DNA of 59,914 nucleotides from Iphinoe sp. HA4291-MV1 (GTDB lineage: Bacteria > Cyanobacteriota > Cyanobacteriia > Cyanobacteriales > Nostocaceae). How positions within the stretch are numbered: position 1 is the stretch's first letter; each line of letters opens with the position of its first letter. Below, one piece after another: positions 9,058-19,305 of this stretch. The stretch spans positions 1-59,914 of the forward strand of contig JAHHHH010000043.1 in assembly GCA_019359415.1 (NCBI GenBank), in the 5' to 3' direction. A program made the position numbers and the translations under genes. The notes beneath the pieces are model-generated. The model made no database searches. It saw only the letters and a program-made list of their open reading frames with translations, and was not told the origin of the DNA.

Positions 9058-10103
9058 AGCTCTTGTGCAGGAGGCAGAGGACTAGTCTCACTGCGTTTCG
9101 CTCAAGATGACAAGGGACTTTATAAATAGGCTCTTAGGCGTTTTCTGATAATCTTAAAAATTTAAATTATAGATTAACAGAAATATAAGGATTAAGCTGA
9201 TAAATGGTATAGGTTCAGATGAAACCAAGATGCTCTAGCTTTAAACTAACATATCTAGTAATAGTTAGAAGTATGATAAATCTTTAGCATAAATAATATT
9301 TGGCATTGTTTATTTTGAAGTATGAGTTGCATAGATAACAGTGTATATTCTACTGCTAAAGGTTATCGAGTTCTGAAAAAAAATGTTAATTTTTTAACTA
9401 ATTATCTGTTACTCTTAGCCCTCTGACAAGTAGTAGACGCCAACAAACTAAATAAAGTTTCTTATTGTTAAAGGTATCTTTTTCCCTTAACGCAGAGTTT
9501 ACTGAGAATCATATTTTTCTCAGCACAGCTTTACTGACAGATTTATACTAATGTTTCAGCTACAGAATTTATGAGTTATTCCTAACTACTTAGTGGTTCT
9601 AGCGGTGAATCTATAACCACAAATTTCTTAGGGTTATCCAGAAAGAATAAAGGCGTCAGTCGTCAGGAGTCAGAACTCAGTTGGGTATTTTGTACGACTA
9701 GTGAACCAGTACTGCAAGAGCGGAGACGCTCTTGAGAAAGGTGGATAAATAAAGGGTTTAATACCTCCACCTATGCCGGCAGTCTATACTGAATCAGTAG
9801 TATAAAATCTTACTTAAAGAGTGTTGACTTCTGAATTCGTATAGCTGAATTCTTCTTTTTTATTACTTCATTCTTATTCCAATTTAATCTTTGTGTTTTC
9901 AGTAAAAGTACGGAAAATATTAGAAATTTTATAAACTAAATTATGTTTAACAGTGAAAAAGTTTATATTGAAGCATATTATTCGCTCAAAGTATGTGATT
10001 TAATATACTAAAAGTCAAAACATAAACCTTTTTTAATATACTAAGAATCTAATGTGAGTTTCTGGCAGAGCGAAATTTAGCATCGAAACGCCATCGCAGA
10101 AAA
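9058..10103. other. 1-kb spacer without genes
   Basis: AT-rich and stop-dense in all frames. It holds a degenerate copy (about 9643-9669) of the repeat at 22323 and 47174, and a small hairpin CAAGAGCG/CGCTCTTG near 9717-9736. No RNA gene is recognised. Confidence 0.6.
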
Positions 10104-11516
10104 CTAAACTTTTTTCACAAACAAATACACACTGTCTTGCTGGTAGCGCAGTTGAAATAACTGAGTCTTATTAAGATGATTTACTAAATTGGTAGCAAAT
10201 TCTCGATGACTTTGCCAGCCAGGATGACTTACATTCAACAGTATATAATCAAATTCTGTCAAAATAGCAGCTTGATTGGCACTTGTCAACTTGACAATTG
10301 ATCTGTGGGTAAGGTGTGGGGCAATTTCAGCAGTCGTCAAAACAGATCCTTTTGTTTGAACCAGAGCAACTGCTTGCCGTGTTGCTTGCCAAGTATCCAG
10401 TGAATCTAGGTAAATTGACCAGAAATAGCCGTATTTGGCTAAAGCTATGAATGCCACTAAAGACCACAGTATAATCTTCTGTTTGTTGTGTAACCATCCC
10501 CGACTAGTTGCCAGACTAGAAATAACAGCTAACACAAGAAATGGTACTGCTGGTAGAGAATACTGCTGGGTCAAGTTTTTTTGCGTTGAGAAGTCACTAA
10601 GAAGATTGATCCCTAAAGTGGGAATAGCACCGACTAAAGGCTGTATCTGTTGCAATGAAAGTCCCCAAATGACAGGTGCAACTAAAAGCAGCAAATATCC
10701 TAGGTTATCGAATGAAAGAACTTGTCCCAACACAAGTTCTGGTTTCAGTAGTAGATTTTTAGCAATTTCTGAAAAAGAGTTTCCCAAATAGGCATATCGA
10801 GCAACATGACGTTCCACTGACGCTGCTTGGGTACCAAAAAAGGGGATGACGATTTTGGTTGCGATCGCAAACCAGGCTATACCACTTACAAGAGCGATCG
10901 CACCACATCGTTGCTTCTTTTCAAACACCAGTAGCCAGACTCCCAATGCTACCACTGTTAGAGACAAGACAGCTTTACATCCCAGAGTCAGGAAGATACA
11001 TAAACAAAACCACCCAGTGCGTTCCAGTCTAGCCGCTAGAACCGCCCCTAACAATGTAGGCACAGCTATCACTTCCGGGTGGAAGTCAAAGAGATTAATA
11101 TTGAATACCAGTGGATAAAGCAGGTACATCGCAGCCACTGCTATAGCTTGCTGCACCGTAACACCAGCATGACGCGCTAGATGCCATATCGGTAAAGCAG
11201 CTAATGATAAAGCAGCAGCTTGAGTTGCAAATAACCAGTAAACACTAGGGTATATTTTGTAGAATAAGGCTAAAAGATAAAAAATCCAAGCAGCATGGTC
11301 ACCAAGAATGTGGAAACCAAGGAAAGAAGAAACAGGTGACTGTCCTTGGCTAATTAAGTAAACTGCCTGGTCAAATATTCCTAAGTCAAAAGCATTTGAT
11401 TGAAATAGTTCATGTCTTAAAATGCTGCACCCAAATAAAATCAACGCACTCACGCCAACCATCCAAGTGATAGGACTAGGCTCAATTAGTTTTTTCTCAT
11501 CACCCCATCTCTCCAT
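10104..11516 (-). CDS. DUF2079 membrane protein, copy 1
   Basis: About 470 residues with roughly ten hydrophobic helices, of the DUF2079 family of polytopic membrane proteins, which is often found among lipid-linked sugar transferases. Family blocks seen: FDLGIFDQAVYLISQG, SFLGFHILGDHAAW (Asp and His facing outside in the first loop), NINLFDFHPEVIAVP, and a soluble C-terminus ending YQQDSVYLFVKK. It is closely similar along its length to the gene at 14428-15831. It is the last gene of a five-gene minus-strand block of membrane proteins. The frame extends to a TTG at 11543, but the extra residues derive from low-complexity repeat DNA, so the ATG at 11516 was chosen. Function is inferred only from context: envelope glycan assembly. 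Confidence 0.85.
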   Translation of the reverse strand: MERWGDEKKLIEPSPITWMVGVSALILFGCSILRHELFQSNAFDLGIFDQAVYLISQGQSPVSSFLGFHILGDHAAWIFYLLALFYKIYPSVYWLFATQAAALSLAALPIWHLARHAGVTVQQAIAVAAMYLLYPLVFNINLFDFHPEVIAVPTLLGAVLAARLERTGWFCLCIFLTLGCKAVLSLTVVALGVWLLVFEKKQRCGAIALVSGIAWFAIATKIVIPFFGTQAASVERHVARYAYLGNSFSEIAKNLLLKPELVLGQVLSFDNLGYLLLLVAPVIWGLSLQQIQPLVGAIPTLGINLLSDFSTQKNLTQQYSLPAVPFLVLAVISSLATSRGWLHNKQKIILWSLVAFIALAKYGYFWSIYLDSLDTWQATRQAVALVQTKGSVLTTAEIAPHLTHRSIVKLTSANQAAILTEFDYILLNVSHPGWQSHREFATNLVNHLNKTQLFQLRYQQDSVYLFVKKV

Positions 11517-11671
11517 CCCCTTGTCCCCACTCGCTGCGCTCAAATTCGCGCATTATCAATTCATTAGGTACGGCATTAAGAATTCTTTTTTTTGTAAGTC
11601 CTGCGGACAGGCTCCGCCAACGCGTAGTGTGTCCAAAGGGCATACTTTGAATTTTGAACCTCACTCCCCAT

Positions 11672-12946
11672 CTACCCAACCCAAAGTTTTTGGGCAAATC
11701 GAACTGCAAAGCTTGCAAGTAGGATAATAAAAAACAACAGCGTTAGGTAACCCCAACGAGGATAACGAGACAACAATACACCGAGAGCAACACTTGGAGA
11801 TACAATACCGTACATCAGACGACTTAAAGAGATAGTACCTCCAGATGCTAGCAACAAACCGATACCACAGAAGCCATAGATCACCGTGACTGGAGTCAAT
11901 TGAGAGCGTAATTGCCATAACAGGTAAGCACTACCAAAAACAGCGACTATGTTAATCAACGGATCGCCTGCTAGTATCCATAAAAGAAAGAATAAAGCAG
12001 CAAAACCATAATCAACTTTTGCAGAACTTAACTGTTTACGGAAGTGCCATAAACAATAGCCTATGCCAATAATCATTGTAAATAACAAGGGATGCAGGGG
12101 ATCCTTGATTTCGCCATGCTTCCAATTCAATGTCCCGATTGTCACTTGCATTAGCATTTTCCACCAACCCTGCCAATAAAACCCTAAGGAGGATCGCCAC
12201 CCTTTTTGTGCATGGAGAAACCCCAGAGGATCGCCAAATTGAATCGCACAGTATATGCTAAAAAGAAGTAGACCAGCAGCAGTGGCAAAAGACGCAAGGT
12301 ACGCAATCGGGGGTCTGCGTTGTTTCCAAGCTGCGATCGCAAACGCCCCGATAAGTGCTATTCCTGTCGGACGTGTTGCTGTCGCCATTGCACCCCAAAA
12401 GGCAGTCCAGCCATACTGGTGTTTATCAAAGGCTCGCAAAGCTGCCGTACTCAACAATAGATATAACCCTTCAGTGTAAATCACTCCTGCAAATATTGAT
12501 AATGGACACCAAGCAACTATCGCAGTTGCCCACCGCGCTGCACTTTCACCAGCTTGTTCCTTAACCCAAAAGTATAAAAAGTAAAGCGCCGCGAAAAATG
12601 CCAGATTGTTAACCAACGTCCCAGCCACTTCAAACGATAAGCCCAAGTTCATCAAAACTCGGATGATTAAGGGAAACAGGGGAAAGAAGGCAAGGATGTG
12701 TGACTTGCCATCGTTAACAAATTCATATCCAGAGGTGGCAATTGTCCGGTAATTTTCACTATCCCATGCATGAAACACCTCCGAACCAAACGTGGGGGCA
12801 ATCCCTCTGGGTGGTGCTGGCAATAATGGCGCAATCAACAACATTGCAATCCAGATGAGTAGTCGGCTAGCAAGCCACATTGCCGCCGGGAACAGGAGGG
12901 TTTTTGTCCATAAAGTTTTACTTGCAGATATTAGACTTTTAGCCAT
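11672..12946 (-). CDS. PIG-V-like mannosyltransferase family protein, copy 1
   Basis: A 424-residue multi-spanning membrane protein of the PIG-V-like mannosyltransferase group (GT-C fold). The N-terminal helix is followed by an outer loop containing VFHAWDSENYRTIATSGYEF, where the acidic residue is the presumed catalytic Asp of GT-C enzymes. Then come FFPLFPLIIRVL, VIYTEGLYLLLSTAALRAF and MATATRPTGIALIG. It should transfer a sugar from a lipid-phosphate donor outside the plasma membrane; the real acceptor is unknown. A near-paralogue lies at 16019-17302. Downstream by about 155 bp is the DUF2079 copy 1; the spacer has dispersed repeat pieces (GTCCTGCGGACAGG). Confidence 0.85.
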   Translation of the reverse strand: MAKSLISASKTLWTKTLLFPAAMWLASRLLIWIAMLLIAPLLPAPPRGIAPTFGSEVFHAWDSENYRTIATSGYEFVNDGKSHILAFFPLFPLIIRVLMNLGLSFEVAGTLVNNLAFFAALYFLYFWVKEQAGESAARWATAIVAWCPLSIFAGVIYTEGLYLLLSTAALRAFDKHQYGWTAFWGAMATATRPTGIALIGAFAIAAWKQRRPPIAYLASFATAAGLLLFSIYCAIQFGDPLGFLHAQKGWRSSLGFYWQGWWKMLMQVTIGTLNWKHGEIKDPLHPLLFTMIIGIGYCLWHFRKQLSSAKVDYGFAALFFLLWILAGDPLINIVAVFGSAYLLWQLRSQLTPVTVIYGFCGIGLLLASGGTISLSRLMYGIVSPSVALGVLLSRYPRWGYLTLLFFIILLASFAVRFAQKLWVG

Positions 12947-12973
12947 AAGTTCGAGTGTTTCTAGAAACTCTTA

Positions 12974-14431
12974 CTACATATTCAAGGCTGATAATATGTA
13001 ATGTTCTGTTATACCTTTTTTGTCTGTATAAGTTTTTGAGTAATTTTTATTGATATAAGCTGTGAGTTGATTATCACTCTTAATTTGTCCAGTCCACCTA
13101 TCAAGGAAGATTTGCTCAGGACGATACTTCTGTAAGACAGCAAGTAGTTCTTTTGATGTCAAATCTCCTGAGTTGAGTCGTTTATACGACATCACTGCAA
13201 TTTCTGGAGGAACGCGTAAACCAGCGTAAAATGCATATATGGGACGATCTGTAAATATCCATTGAGTAGAACTTTTGTATTTTAATACAAGCTGCATGAC
13301 TTCTAAGTTCTGAGGGGGTTTTCCTTTTGGATGTGCAGGAGTCGCAACTACAAAGACAATCAGGAACACTACTGCCAAGCTAGGAAAGATGTGTTTTTTG
13401 ATGTTTTGTGATTTTAAATTTTTAGAGAACAAATCAAGCAATAGAGCAACTCCATAAGCTGCTAACCAGCATATAGGAATCGCAAGCAACGGGTAGTGGT
13501 GATACCAGATTGGTTTATAGTTGAGAAAAATAAGTATAGCTGTTAAAAACCAAGTTAAAGGAAAAAGTCCATCTCTTTGTTTTTTCAAAAAAATTGCTAA
13601 GATGCCGATAACGGCTATAAATATATATTCATAATCTTGACTCATCATATGATATAGATAGTTAACATTATTAAAATTGACCATTGTTTTTTCTATCGGC
13701 TGATTTAAGTGAGATTGCAAGAGTTGGTCAAAATTAGAAAATTGTTGATATGATAAGCCAATTATTATGTATATAAAACCAAGAGTACCTAGCCAAAGCA
13801 CAAAAGGATGAGACCAATCTTTTTTTTGCTGAATTGCTTTGAGGCTAAAATCTAAAAGAGAAAAGAGCATCAAAGGTATAAGAAATATAGTAAATAGTTT
13901 TGTTTGTAATGATAGTGCAAGTAATCCCCCAGATAAAATGAGAAAATACTTGTAAAAACGTTCTTTGTAGAGAGTGAGAAAATAAATAGAGAGCATGAAG
14001 AGTGAAAGCGATGGAATACCAATCATCACACAAATGCTGAGCCGAATATATAACCAAGAATTGAATAGTAAAACCGTGGCTACCAGTGCTGGTACAATTC
14101 CAAGATCACGACGGATGATTTGATAAAAGCACCATAGCAATAGTGCTGAGAACAGAACGCTCAGAAAGCGTGCAGCAAAGACTGACTGCCCGAATAAACT
14201 AAACCATTGTGATAACAGGACTGTGAAAAGAGGTGGTTGGTCGCTCCAAATTTGGGTATAAAGAGAAAACCCTTGCGAATAAAGAAGGGTTTTTATCAAA
14301 TTCAGACCTTCATCGTAATCCAATTCAAAGGTTTGAGTGATTGGCTTGAACCTGATCGCAACTAAGAAACCAACCAAGAGAGAAATGATGAGCAGGTGAA
14401 AGAGAAAATTTTTTAGTTTGGGCATACTCAA
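12974..14431 (-). CDS. GT39-type glycosyltransferase (ArnT/PMT-like)
   Basis: A 485-residue polytopic membrane protein. After the first helix it has FELDYDEGLNLIKTLLYSQG, the loop-1 acidic motif (DE) of GT39 and ArnT-type GT-C transferases, followed by SDQPPLFTVLLSQWFSLFGQSVFAARFLSVLFS. About ten more helices and a small C-terminal outer domain follow. It should move a sugar from a polyprenyl phosphate carrier to an acceptor outside the membrane. Its ATG overlaps the last bases of the upstream DUF2079 gene (4-bp overlap), implying translational coupling. It sits between the two duplicated DUF2079/PIG-V pairs and is more AT-rich than they are (runs of A/T, AUA and UUA codons), possibly of separate origin. 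Confidence 0.85.
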   Translation of the reverse strand: MSMPKLKNFLFHLLIISLLVGFLVAIRFKPITQTFELDYDEGLNLIKTLLYSQGFSLYTQIWSDQPPLFTVLLSQWFSLFGQSVFAARFLSVLFSALLLWCFYQIIRRDLGIVPALVATVLLFNSWLYIRLSICVMIGIPSLSLFMLSIYFLTLYKERFYKYFLILSGGLLALSLQTKLFTIFLIPLMLFSLLDFSLKAIQQKKDWSHPFVLWLGTLGFIYIIIGLSYQQFSNFDQLLQSHLNQPIEKTMVNFNNVNYLYHMMSQDYEYIFIAVIGILAIFLKKQRDGLFPLTWFLTAILIFLNYKPIWYHHYPLLAIPICWLAAYGVALLLDLFSKNLKSQNIKKHIFPSLAVVFLIVFVVATPAHPKGKPPQNLEVMQLVLKYKSSTQWIFTDRPIYAFYAGLRVPPEIAVMSYKRLNSGDLTSKELLAVLQKYRPEQIFLDRWTGQIKSDNQLTAYINKNYSKTYTDKKGITEHYILSALNM

Positions 14432-15831
14432 GTAGCTTTTGACTTTTTCACAAACAAATAAACATCGTCACGCTGGTAGCCCAGTTGAAACAATTGGTTC
14501 TTTTTCAGTTGATTGACTAAGTTAGCAGCAAACTCTGGATTACGACTACCGTCTGGGTGGCGCACATTGAGCAGTATATACTCATATCGGGCGACATTAG
14601 AGGGCGGACCACTGATATCATCAACAAAGTGGATAGTAGGTCGATGAGATAAATGGGGGGCGATGCTGTGAGTTGTCAAAACAGCGCCTTGGGTTTGAAC
14701 TTGCGCGATCGCTTCCTGTGTTGCTTGCCAAGTATCAATGGTTCTCAGATACCGCGACCAAAAATATCCATACTTTGCCAGCACCATGAAAGCCACCAAC
14801 GCCCACAGGATAATTGCCCGTCTGGAACGAAGCCATCCTGAACCCGCAGCTAGACTAGAAATAACAGCTAATATCAAAAAAGGCAGTATTGGCAAAGAAT
14901 ACTGGTGGATTAAATCTCGTTGTGCCTGTCTCTCTGAAAGAATATTCAAAACCAAGGGAGGAATAGCACTCACCAAAGGAGTGAGATGCCCTGGTGCAAG
15001 TCCCCAGATAACAGGTGCAACTAACAATGCCAAATATTCTAGGGAATCTAGTGAAAAGACTCTCCCCAGTACTAACTCTGGTTTCAGCGCTAGATTGCTG
15101 GCAACTTCTAAAACTGAGTCACCTAAGTAACTGTAACGTGCGACTGCTGCTGCCTCATGATTGCTGTAGTAGGGAATAATCACTTGAGTCGCAATCAAAA
15201 ACCAGCCAATACCGAAAATAAGGGCGAATATACCGCAGAAACGTCTTCGTTCAAACACCAGCAGCCAGAGACCCATCGCCGCCACTGTCAGAGATAACAC
15301 TGCTTTGCAGCCCAAAATAAAAACGACACCTACGCAAAACCATATTAGCCGACCTAACCGCGCTGCCAACACGACTCCCAAAAATACGGGGACAGCCATC
15401 ACTTCTGGGTGGAATTCAAAAAGGTTGACATTAAAAATGAGTGGGTACAGTAGGTAAACGGCTGCCATTGTGATTGCTTGGCTTTCCTTCAGCCCTGCTT
15501 GAACGGCAAGAAGCCAGGTAGGCAATGCACCCAAAGCTAATGATACTGCTTGCACAGCTAACAACCAGTAAGGACTTGGGTGAATTTTGTATAGTAAAGC
15601 TAATGGATAGACAGCCCAAGCAGCATGATTGCCCATGTGATGAAAGCCCAAAAAAGAGGAAATAGGTGGCATTCCTTGGCTGATCAGGTAAACGACTTGG
15701 TTGTAAATTCCCAGATCGAGAACTCCTGACTGAAACAGGGTGTGTCGTAAACTACTGCACCCCAGTAGAATTAGGGCACTGATGCCACTAATCAAACCAA
15801 CGGTACTAATATTGACAGTCGATTTTTTCAC
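14428..15831 (-). CDS. DUF2079 membrane protein, copy 2
   Basis: A 467-residue paralogue of the gene at 10104, with the same blocks: LDLGIYNQVVYLISQG, SFLGFHHMGNHAAW, NVNLFEFHPEVMAVP and a C-terminal YQRDDVYLFVKK. Compared with copy 1 the first-loop Asp of ILGDHAAW is Asn (MGNHAAW), which may matter if that residue is catalytic. About ten membrane helices. Overlaps the GT39 gene by 4 bp (ATGA), so the two are probably co-translated; the upstream PIG-V copy 2 is 187 bp away on the same strand. Confidence 0.85.
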   Translation of the reverse strand: MKKSTVNISTVGLISGISALILLGCSSLRHTLFQSGVLDLGIYNQVVYLISQGMPPISSFLGFHHMGNHAAWAVYPLALLYKIHPSPYWLLAVQAVSLALGALPTWLLAVQAGLKESQAITMAAVYLLYPLIFNVNLFEFHPEVMAVPVFLGVVLAARLGRLIWFCVGVVFILGCKAVLSLTVAAMGLWLLVFERRRFCGIFALIFGIGWFLIATQVIIPYYSNHEAAAVARYSYLGDSVLEVASNLALKPELVLGRVFSLDSLEYLALLVAPVIWGLAPGHLTPLVSAIPPLVLNILSERQAQRDLIHQYSLPILPFLILAVISSLAAGSGWLRSRRAIILWALVAFMVLAKYGYFWSRYLRTIDTWQATQEAIAQVQTQGAVLTTHSIAPHLSHRPTIHFVDDISGPPSNVARYEYILLNVRHPDGSRNPEFAANLVNQLKKNQLFQLGYQRDDVYLFVKKSKAT

Positions 15832-16018
15832 GGCTATCTAAATTTCGGTGATATCTGATAACTTCAGGTATTATCGATCATTCGTTGACGCTTTATTAGG
15901 TTGTGAGGTGTGCAATTAAGCATCTACGTCCTATCGTGGTCTAGCCTTCTGGGCATATTTCTCCGAATTAACACTGACATTTTCTCTGTCCTGTTTGCGA
16001 TCATCGCGCATTCAAGTT

Positions 16019-17302
16019 TTACCCTACCCAAAGTTCTTGGGCAAATTTAACAGACAGTCTGACGAGTAAGATAGCAAACAAACCCAGACTTAAGTATCCT
16101 TGACGAGAATGGCGAGACAGGAAGACACCACAAGCTACACTCACTGACACAATACCGTAAGTCAAACGACCCAAGGATATCGTACCTCCGGAAGCAAGTA
16201 GCAAACTTATCCCGCACAAACCATAGATAACAGTTACTGGAGTTAGCTGAGTACGTAAATGCCACAATATATAACTGCCACCCAAGAAGATAACCGCGTT
16301 AAGTAAGTTATAGATGAACCAATCATCTACGACTATTAAAAAGCACAAAAGTAAACCATAGAAGCCGTAGACAACGGGAAAATTAAGATGTTTACGGAAG
16401 TGCCATAAACAATAACCGTAGCCGACAATAACGCCAAAAAACAGGGGATGCAAGTAGTCTTGGATTGCAGAATATTCCCAATTAGATGTGCCAATAGCAA
16501 TTTGTAATAACATATCCAACCAGCCTTGCCTATCAAATCCCAGTGAGGGTCGCCATCCGTGTTGTGCATGGAGAAATCCCAAGGCATCGCCAAATTGAAT
16601 TGCACAGTATAGGCTAAACAAAAGTACTCCCATTGCAGTGGCACACCCAGCAACATAAGCAATAAAGGGTCTACGCTGTCTCCATGCGGCTAACAAAAAT
16701 GCTGGTATAAGTGCTAACCCCGTGGGACGTGTTGCTGTTGCCATTGCACCCCAAAGGATAGTCCAGTGATACTGCTTTTTATCAAAGGCTCGCAAAGCCG
16801 CAGTACTTAACAGTAAGTATAGCCCTTCAGTGTAAATAACTGTACCAAACATGGACAAAGGACACCAAGCTACTACTGCTGTTGTCCAACGCGCCTCCTT
16901 TGTGCCGCAATGCTCCTCTACCCAAAAATAGATACAATAGAGTACCGCAAAAAATGCCAAGTTGTTTATGAGTGTACCTGCGACTTCAAATGACAAGCCA
17001 AAGCGCATGAAAACCCAAATAGCTAGGGGAAATACGGGAAAAAATGCAAGATTGTGTTGATCCCCATCATTGGTAAATTCATAACCAGATGCTGCAATCG
17101 AGCGGTAATGTACACTATCCCATGCATCAAACACTCCCCAGCCAAATTGAGGGATACTCCCTTCTGGTGGTGCTGGTAGATGTGGAGCAACCAGCAACAT
17201 AGCAGCCCAAATAAATAATCGACTGCTTAGCCAGATTGCCGCAGGGAAAAGAAGATTATTTTGCCATAAAACTTTTTTTATAAATATCTGAACTTTAGCC
17301 AT
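16019..17302 (-). CDS. PIG-V-like mannosyltransferase family protein, copy 2
   Basis: A 427-residue paralogue of the gene at 11672. Shared blocks: VFDAWDSVHYRSIAASGYEF, FFPVFPLAIWVFMRFGLSFEVAGTL (split by no gap), VIYTEGLYLLLSTAALRAF, MATATRPTGLALI and GFLHAQHGWRPSLGF. It is the first gene of the five-gene block 17302-10104 and its promoter should lie in 17303-17522. The two PIG-V copies differ by a short extra segment in this one (FLIVVDDWFIYNLLN region). Role as for copy 1: GT-C sugar transfer at the outer face of the plasma membrane, inferred from family. Confidence 0.85.
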   Translation of the reverse strand: MAKVQIFIKKVLWQNNLLFPAAIWLSSRLFIWAAMLLVAPHLPAPPEGSIPQFGWGVFDAWDSVHYRSIAASGYEFTNDGDQHNLAFFPVFPLAIWVFMRFGLSFEVAGTLINNLAFFAVLYCIYFWVEEHCGTKEARWTTAVVAWCPLSMFGTVIYTEGLYLLLSTAALRAFDKKQYHWTILWGAMATATRPTGLALIPAFLLAAWRQRRPFIAYVAGCATAMGVLLFSLYCAIQFGDALGFLHAQHGWRPSLGFDRQGWLDMLLQIAIGTSNWEYSAIQDYLHPLFFGVIVGYGYCLWHFRKHLNFPVVYGFYGLLLCFLIVVDDWFIYNLLNAVIFLGGSYILWHLRTQLTPVTVIYGLCGISLLLASGGTISLGRLTYGIVSVSVACGVFLSRHSRQGYLSLGLFAILLVRLSVKFAQELWVG

Positions 17303-17522
17303 AAGTTTGAGTCTTTTAACAGACTTCTTTATGTATCCTCCTACCTATGGCTGTGATATCGTCAAACAAGTGTTTTCTTTTATACATATTGCCAGCAACA
17401 TAAAATAAGCAGAAATTGAAGATAAACATAACTAATACACTATTTTTTGGTGAATTGCCAGTTTTCGGTTAATTTTCAGTAATAGAAAGTTCAGCTTCTC
17501 GACGCTTTTAACTGGTACTGAA

Positions 17523-17870
17523 ATGACACTCTGGAATGTATTTTCTGGCAACCTACTAGCCTTTCAAAAATTGAGTACGGAAGAAACGCTCTGTGGCGTT
17601 GGAATTTGGGGGTTCCCATGGTACCAATCTGGAGGTTATACCTACCTTCATCGCAACGTTCCAATTTTCCTTGTTGAGCAAGACCAAGATTTCGAGCAAC
17701 TCACACAAAGCTTTAACTACCTTGTTGCTAATGTCCCTGTCCCACCCCAGTATCAAAATTATGCATTGCAGCAATGCTGGAAAAGTACTTGTCTCTACAA
17801 AAGGCAAGGTTCTTGTGTCCAGACACCAGACAAACACATCAACCAGGTTCTCAAACAACGAGGAGAGTAG
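17523..17870 (+). pseudogene. possible C-terminal remnant of a membrane glycosyltransferase
   Basis: A 115-codon frame on the strand opposite to the glycosyltransferase block. Residues LCGVGIWGFPWY followed by SGGYTYLHRNVPIFL and a Cys-rich end (CWKSTCLYKRQGSC) resemble the soluble C-terminal domain of bacterial GT-C mannosyltransferase-like proteins. No membrane part is present upstream, so this is either a remnant or a small orphan gene. Identification is from memory of the motif and is uncertain. Confidence 0.4.
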
Positions 17871-18039
17871 GAGTATGTAGTCACTTGACAGTGGTTATTT
17901 TCGTTTACGCTTTTGGATATACTAAGGAACTCGGTATTTCACGAAGCTAGTTGCCCCTAAGTTTGTTTCTATATATTGTTGTTATTTGTGAGTCCCAAGC
18001 AATCTATATTTAATGTTGTCTGTCAATCCTTAAACAATT

Positions 18040-19236
18040 GTGAAAGCAATAACTCTTCTTGGTTCCACTGGTTCTATCGGTACTCAGACTTTAGACATTG
18101 TTGCTCAGTACCCCGATCAATTTCGGATTGTTGGATTAGCAGCTGGGAACAATGTAGAACTGTTGGCTTCTCAGATTCGGCAGTTTCGACCAAGTATAGT
18201 CGCTATCTGCTCAGAGGAGAAGCTGCCAGCACTCAAAGAAGCAATCAAAGACTTTGCTCCCCAGCCGATTATACTGGCTGGTGATGCTGGAGTCATCGAA
18301 GTTGCCCGCCACGGAGATGCCGAAACCGTTGTTACGGGTATCGTTGGTTGTGCTGGGTTGCTACCTACCATCGCAGCCATTGAAGCTGGTAAAGATATCG
18401 CCCTAGCGAACAAGGAAACCTTAATTGCTGGAGGTCCTGTCGTTTTACCCCTCATTAAAAAATATGGTGTAAAATTATTACCAGCAGACTCTGAGCATTC
18501 TGCTATCTTTCAATGCCTACAAGGTGTTCCAGATGGAGGTTTACGACGGATTTTATTAACTGCCTCTGGTGGTGCTTTCCGTGACTGGGCAGTAGACAAG
18601 TTAACAGAGGTCACAGTTGCTGATGCCCTTAAGCATCCTAACTGGTCAATGGGGCGTAAAATTACTGTTGATTCTGCGACTTTAATGAATAAAGGTCTGG
18701 AAGTGATTGAGGCTCACTTCCTCTTTGGGTTGGATTACGAGAATATCGAGATTGTCATTCATCCCCAAAGTATCATTCACTCGCTGATTGAACTACAAGA
18801 CACCTCTGTTCTCGCCCAACTTGGTTGGGCTGATATGCGCTTACCTTTACTATATGCCTTGTCCTGGCCTGATCGCATTTACACGAATTGGGAACGGCTA
18901 GATTTAGTCAAAATTGGCAGTTTAACCTTTCGTGAACCAGATCATCAGAAGTATCCTTGCATGAAATTAGCTTATGCAGTAGGTCGAGCTGGCGGTTCCA
19001 TGCCTGCTGTATTAAATGCTGCTAACGAGCAAGCCGTGGCTTTGTTTTTAGAAGAAAAAATTCGGTTTTTAGATATTCCTCGGTGTATCGAATTGGTGTG
19101 CGATCGCCACGAAAGCGATAACCGTCCAAATCCTTCTTTAGATGACATTTTGGCAGCAGATAAATGGGCAAGACAAGAGGTTTTAAAAGCGACTGAAAAG
19201 CTGGAAAATCGTTTGCGTATAATATCTTTGCGATAA
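18040..19236 (+). CDS. dxr: 1-deoxy-D-xylulose 5-phosphate reductoisomerase
   Basis: A 398-residue DXR, full length. It converts 1-deoxyxylulose 5-phosphate to 2-C-methylerythritol 4-phosphate with NADPH, the second step of the plastid-type isoprenoid (MEP) pathway. Motifs in order: NADPH-binding [12 protein letters not shown] at the N-terminus, [11 protein letters not shown], the metal site [13 protein letters not shown], the flexible-loop [32 protein letters not shown] (kept here as one conserved block), and [12 protein letters not shown]. The start is GTG at 18040, which places the Rossmann motif at residue 7 as in the family. Single gene; a strong stem-loop follows at 19275. Confidence 0.97.
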   Translation: MKAITLLGSTGSIGTQTLDIVAQYPDQFRIVGLAAGNNVELLASQIRQFRPSIVAICSEEKLPALKEAIKDFAPQPIILAGDAGVIEVARHGDAETVVTGIVGCAGLLPTIAAIEAGKDIALANKETLIAGGPVVLPLIKKYGVKLLPADSEHSAIFQCLQGVPDGGLRRILLTASGGAFRDWAVDKLTEVTVADALKHPNWSMGRKITVDSATLMNKGLEVIEAHFLFGLDYENIEIVIHPQSIIHSLIELQDTSVLAQLGWADMRLPLLYALSWPDRIYTNWERLDLVKIGSLTFREPDHQKYPCMKLAYAVGRAGGSMPAVLNAANEQAVALFLEEKIRFLDIPRCIELVCDRHESDNRPNPSLDDILAADKWARQEVLKATEKLENRLRIISLR

Positions 19237-19274
19237 AAAACTACTAGCAACGGTAGGTTTTTATTGTATCTCTG

Positions 19275-19305
19275 TTTAGCGTTCAGCATTAGACTGAACG
19301 CTAAA
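19275..19305 (+). terminator. terminator-like stem-loop after dxr
   Basis: TTTAGCGTTCAG (19275-19286) and CTGAACGCTAAA (19294-19305) are exact reverse complements with a 7-nt loop, about 40 bp past the dxr stop, followed by TTATT. Confidence 0.7.
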
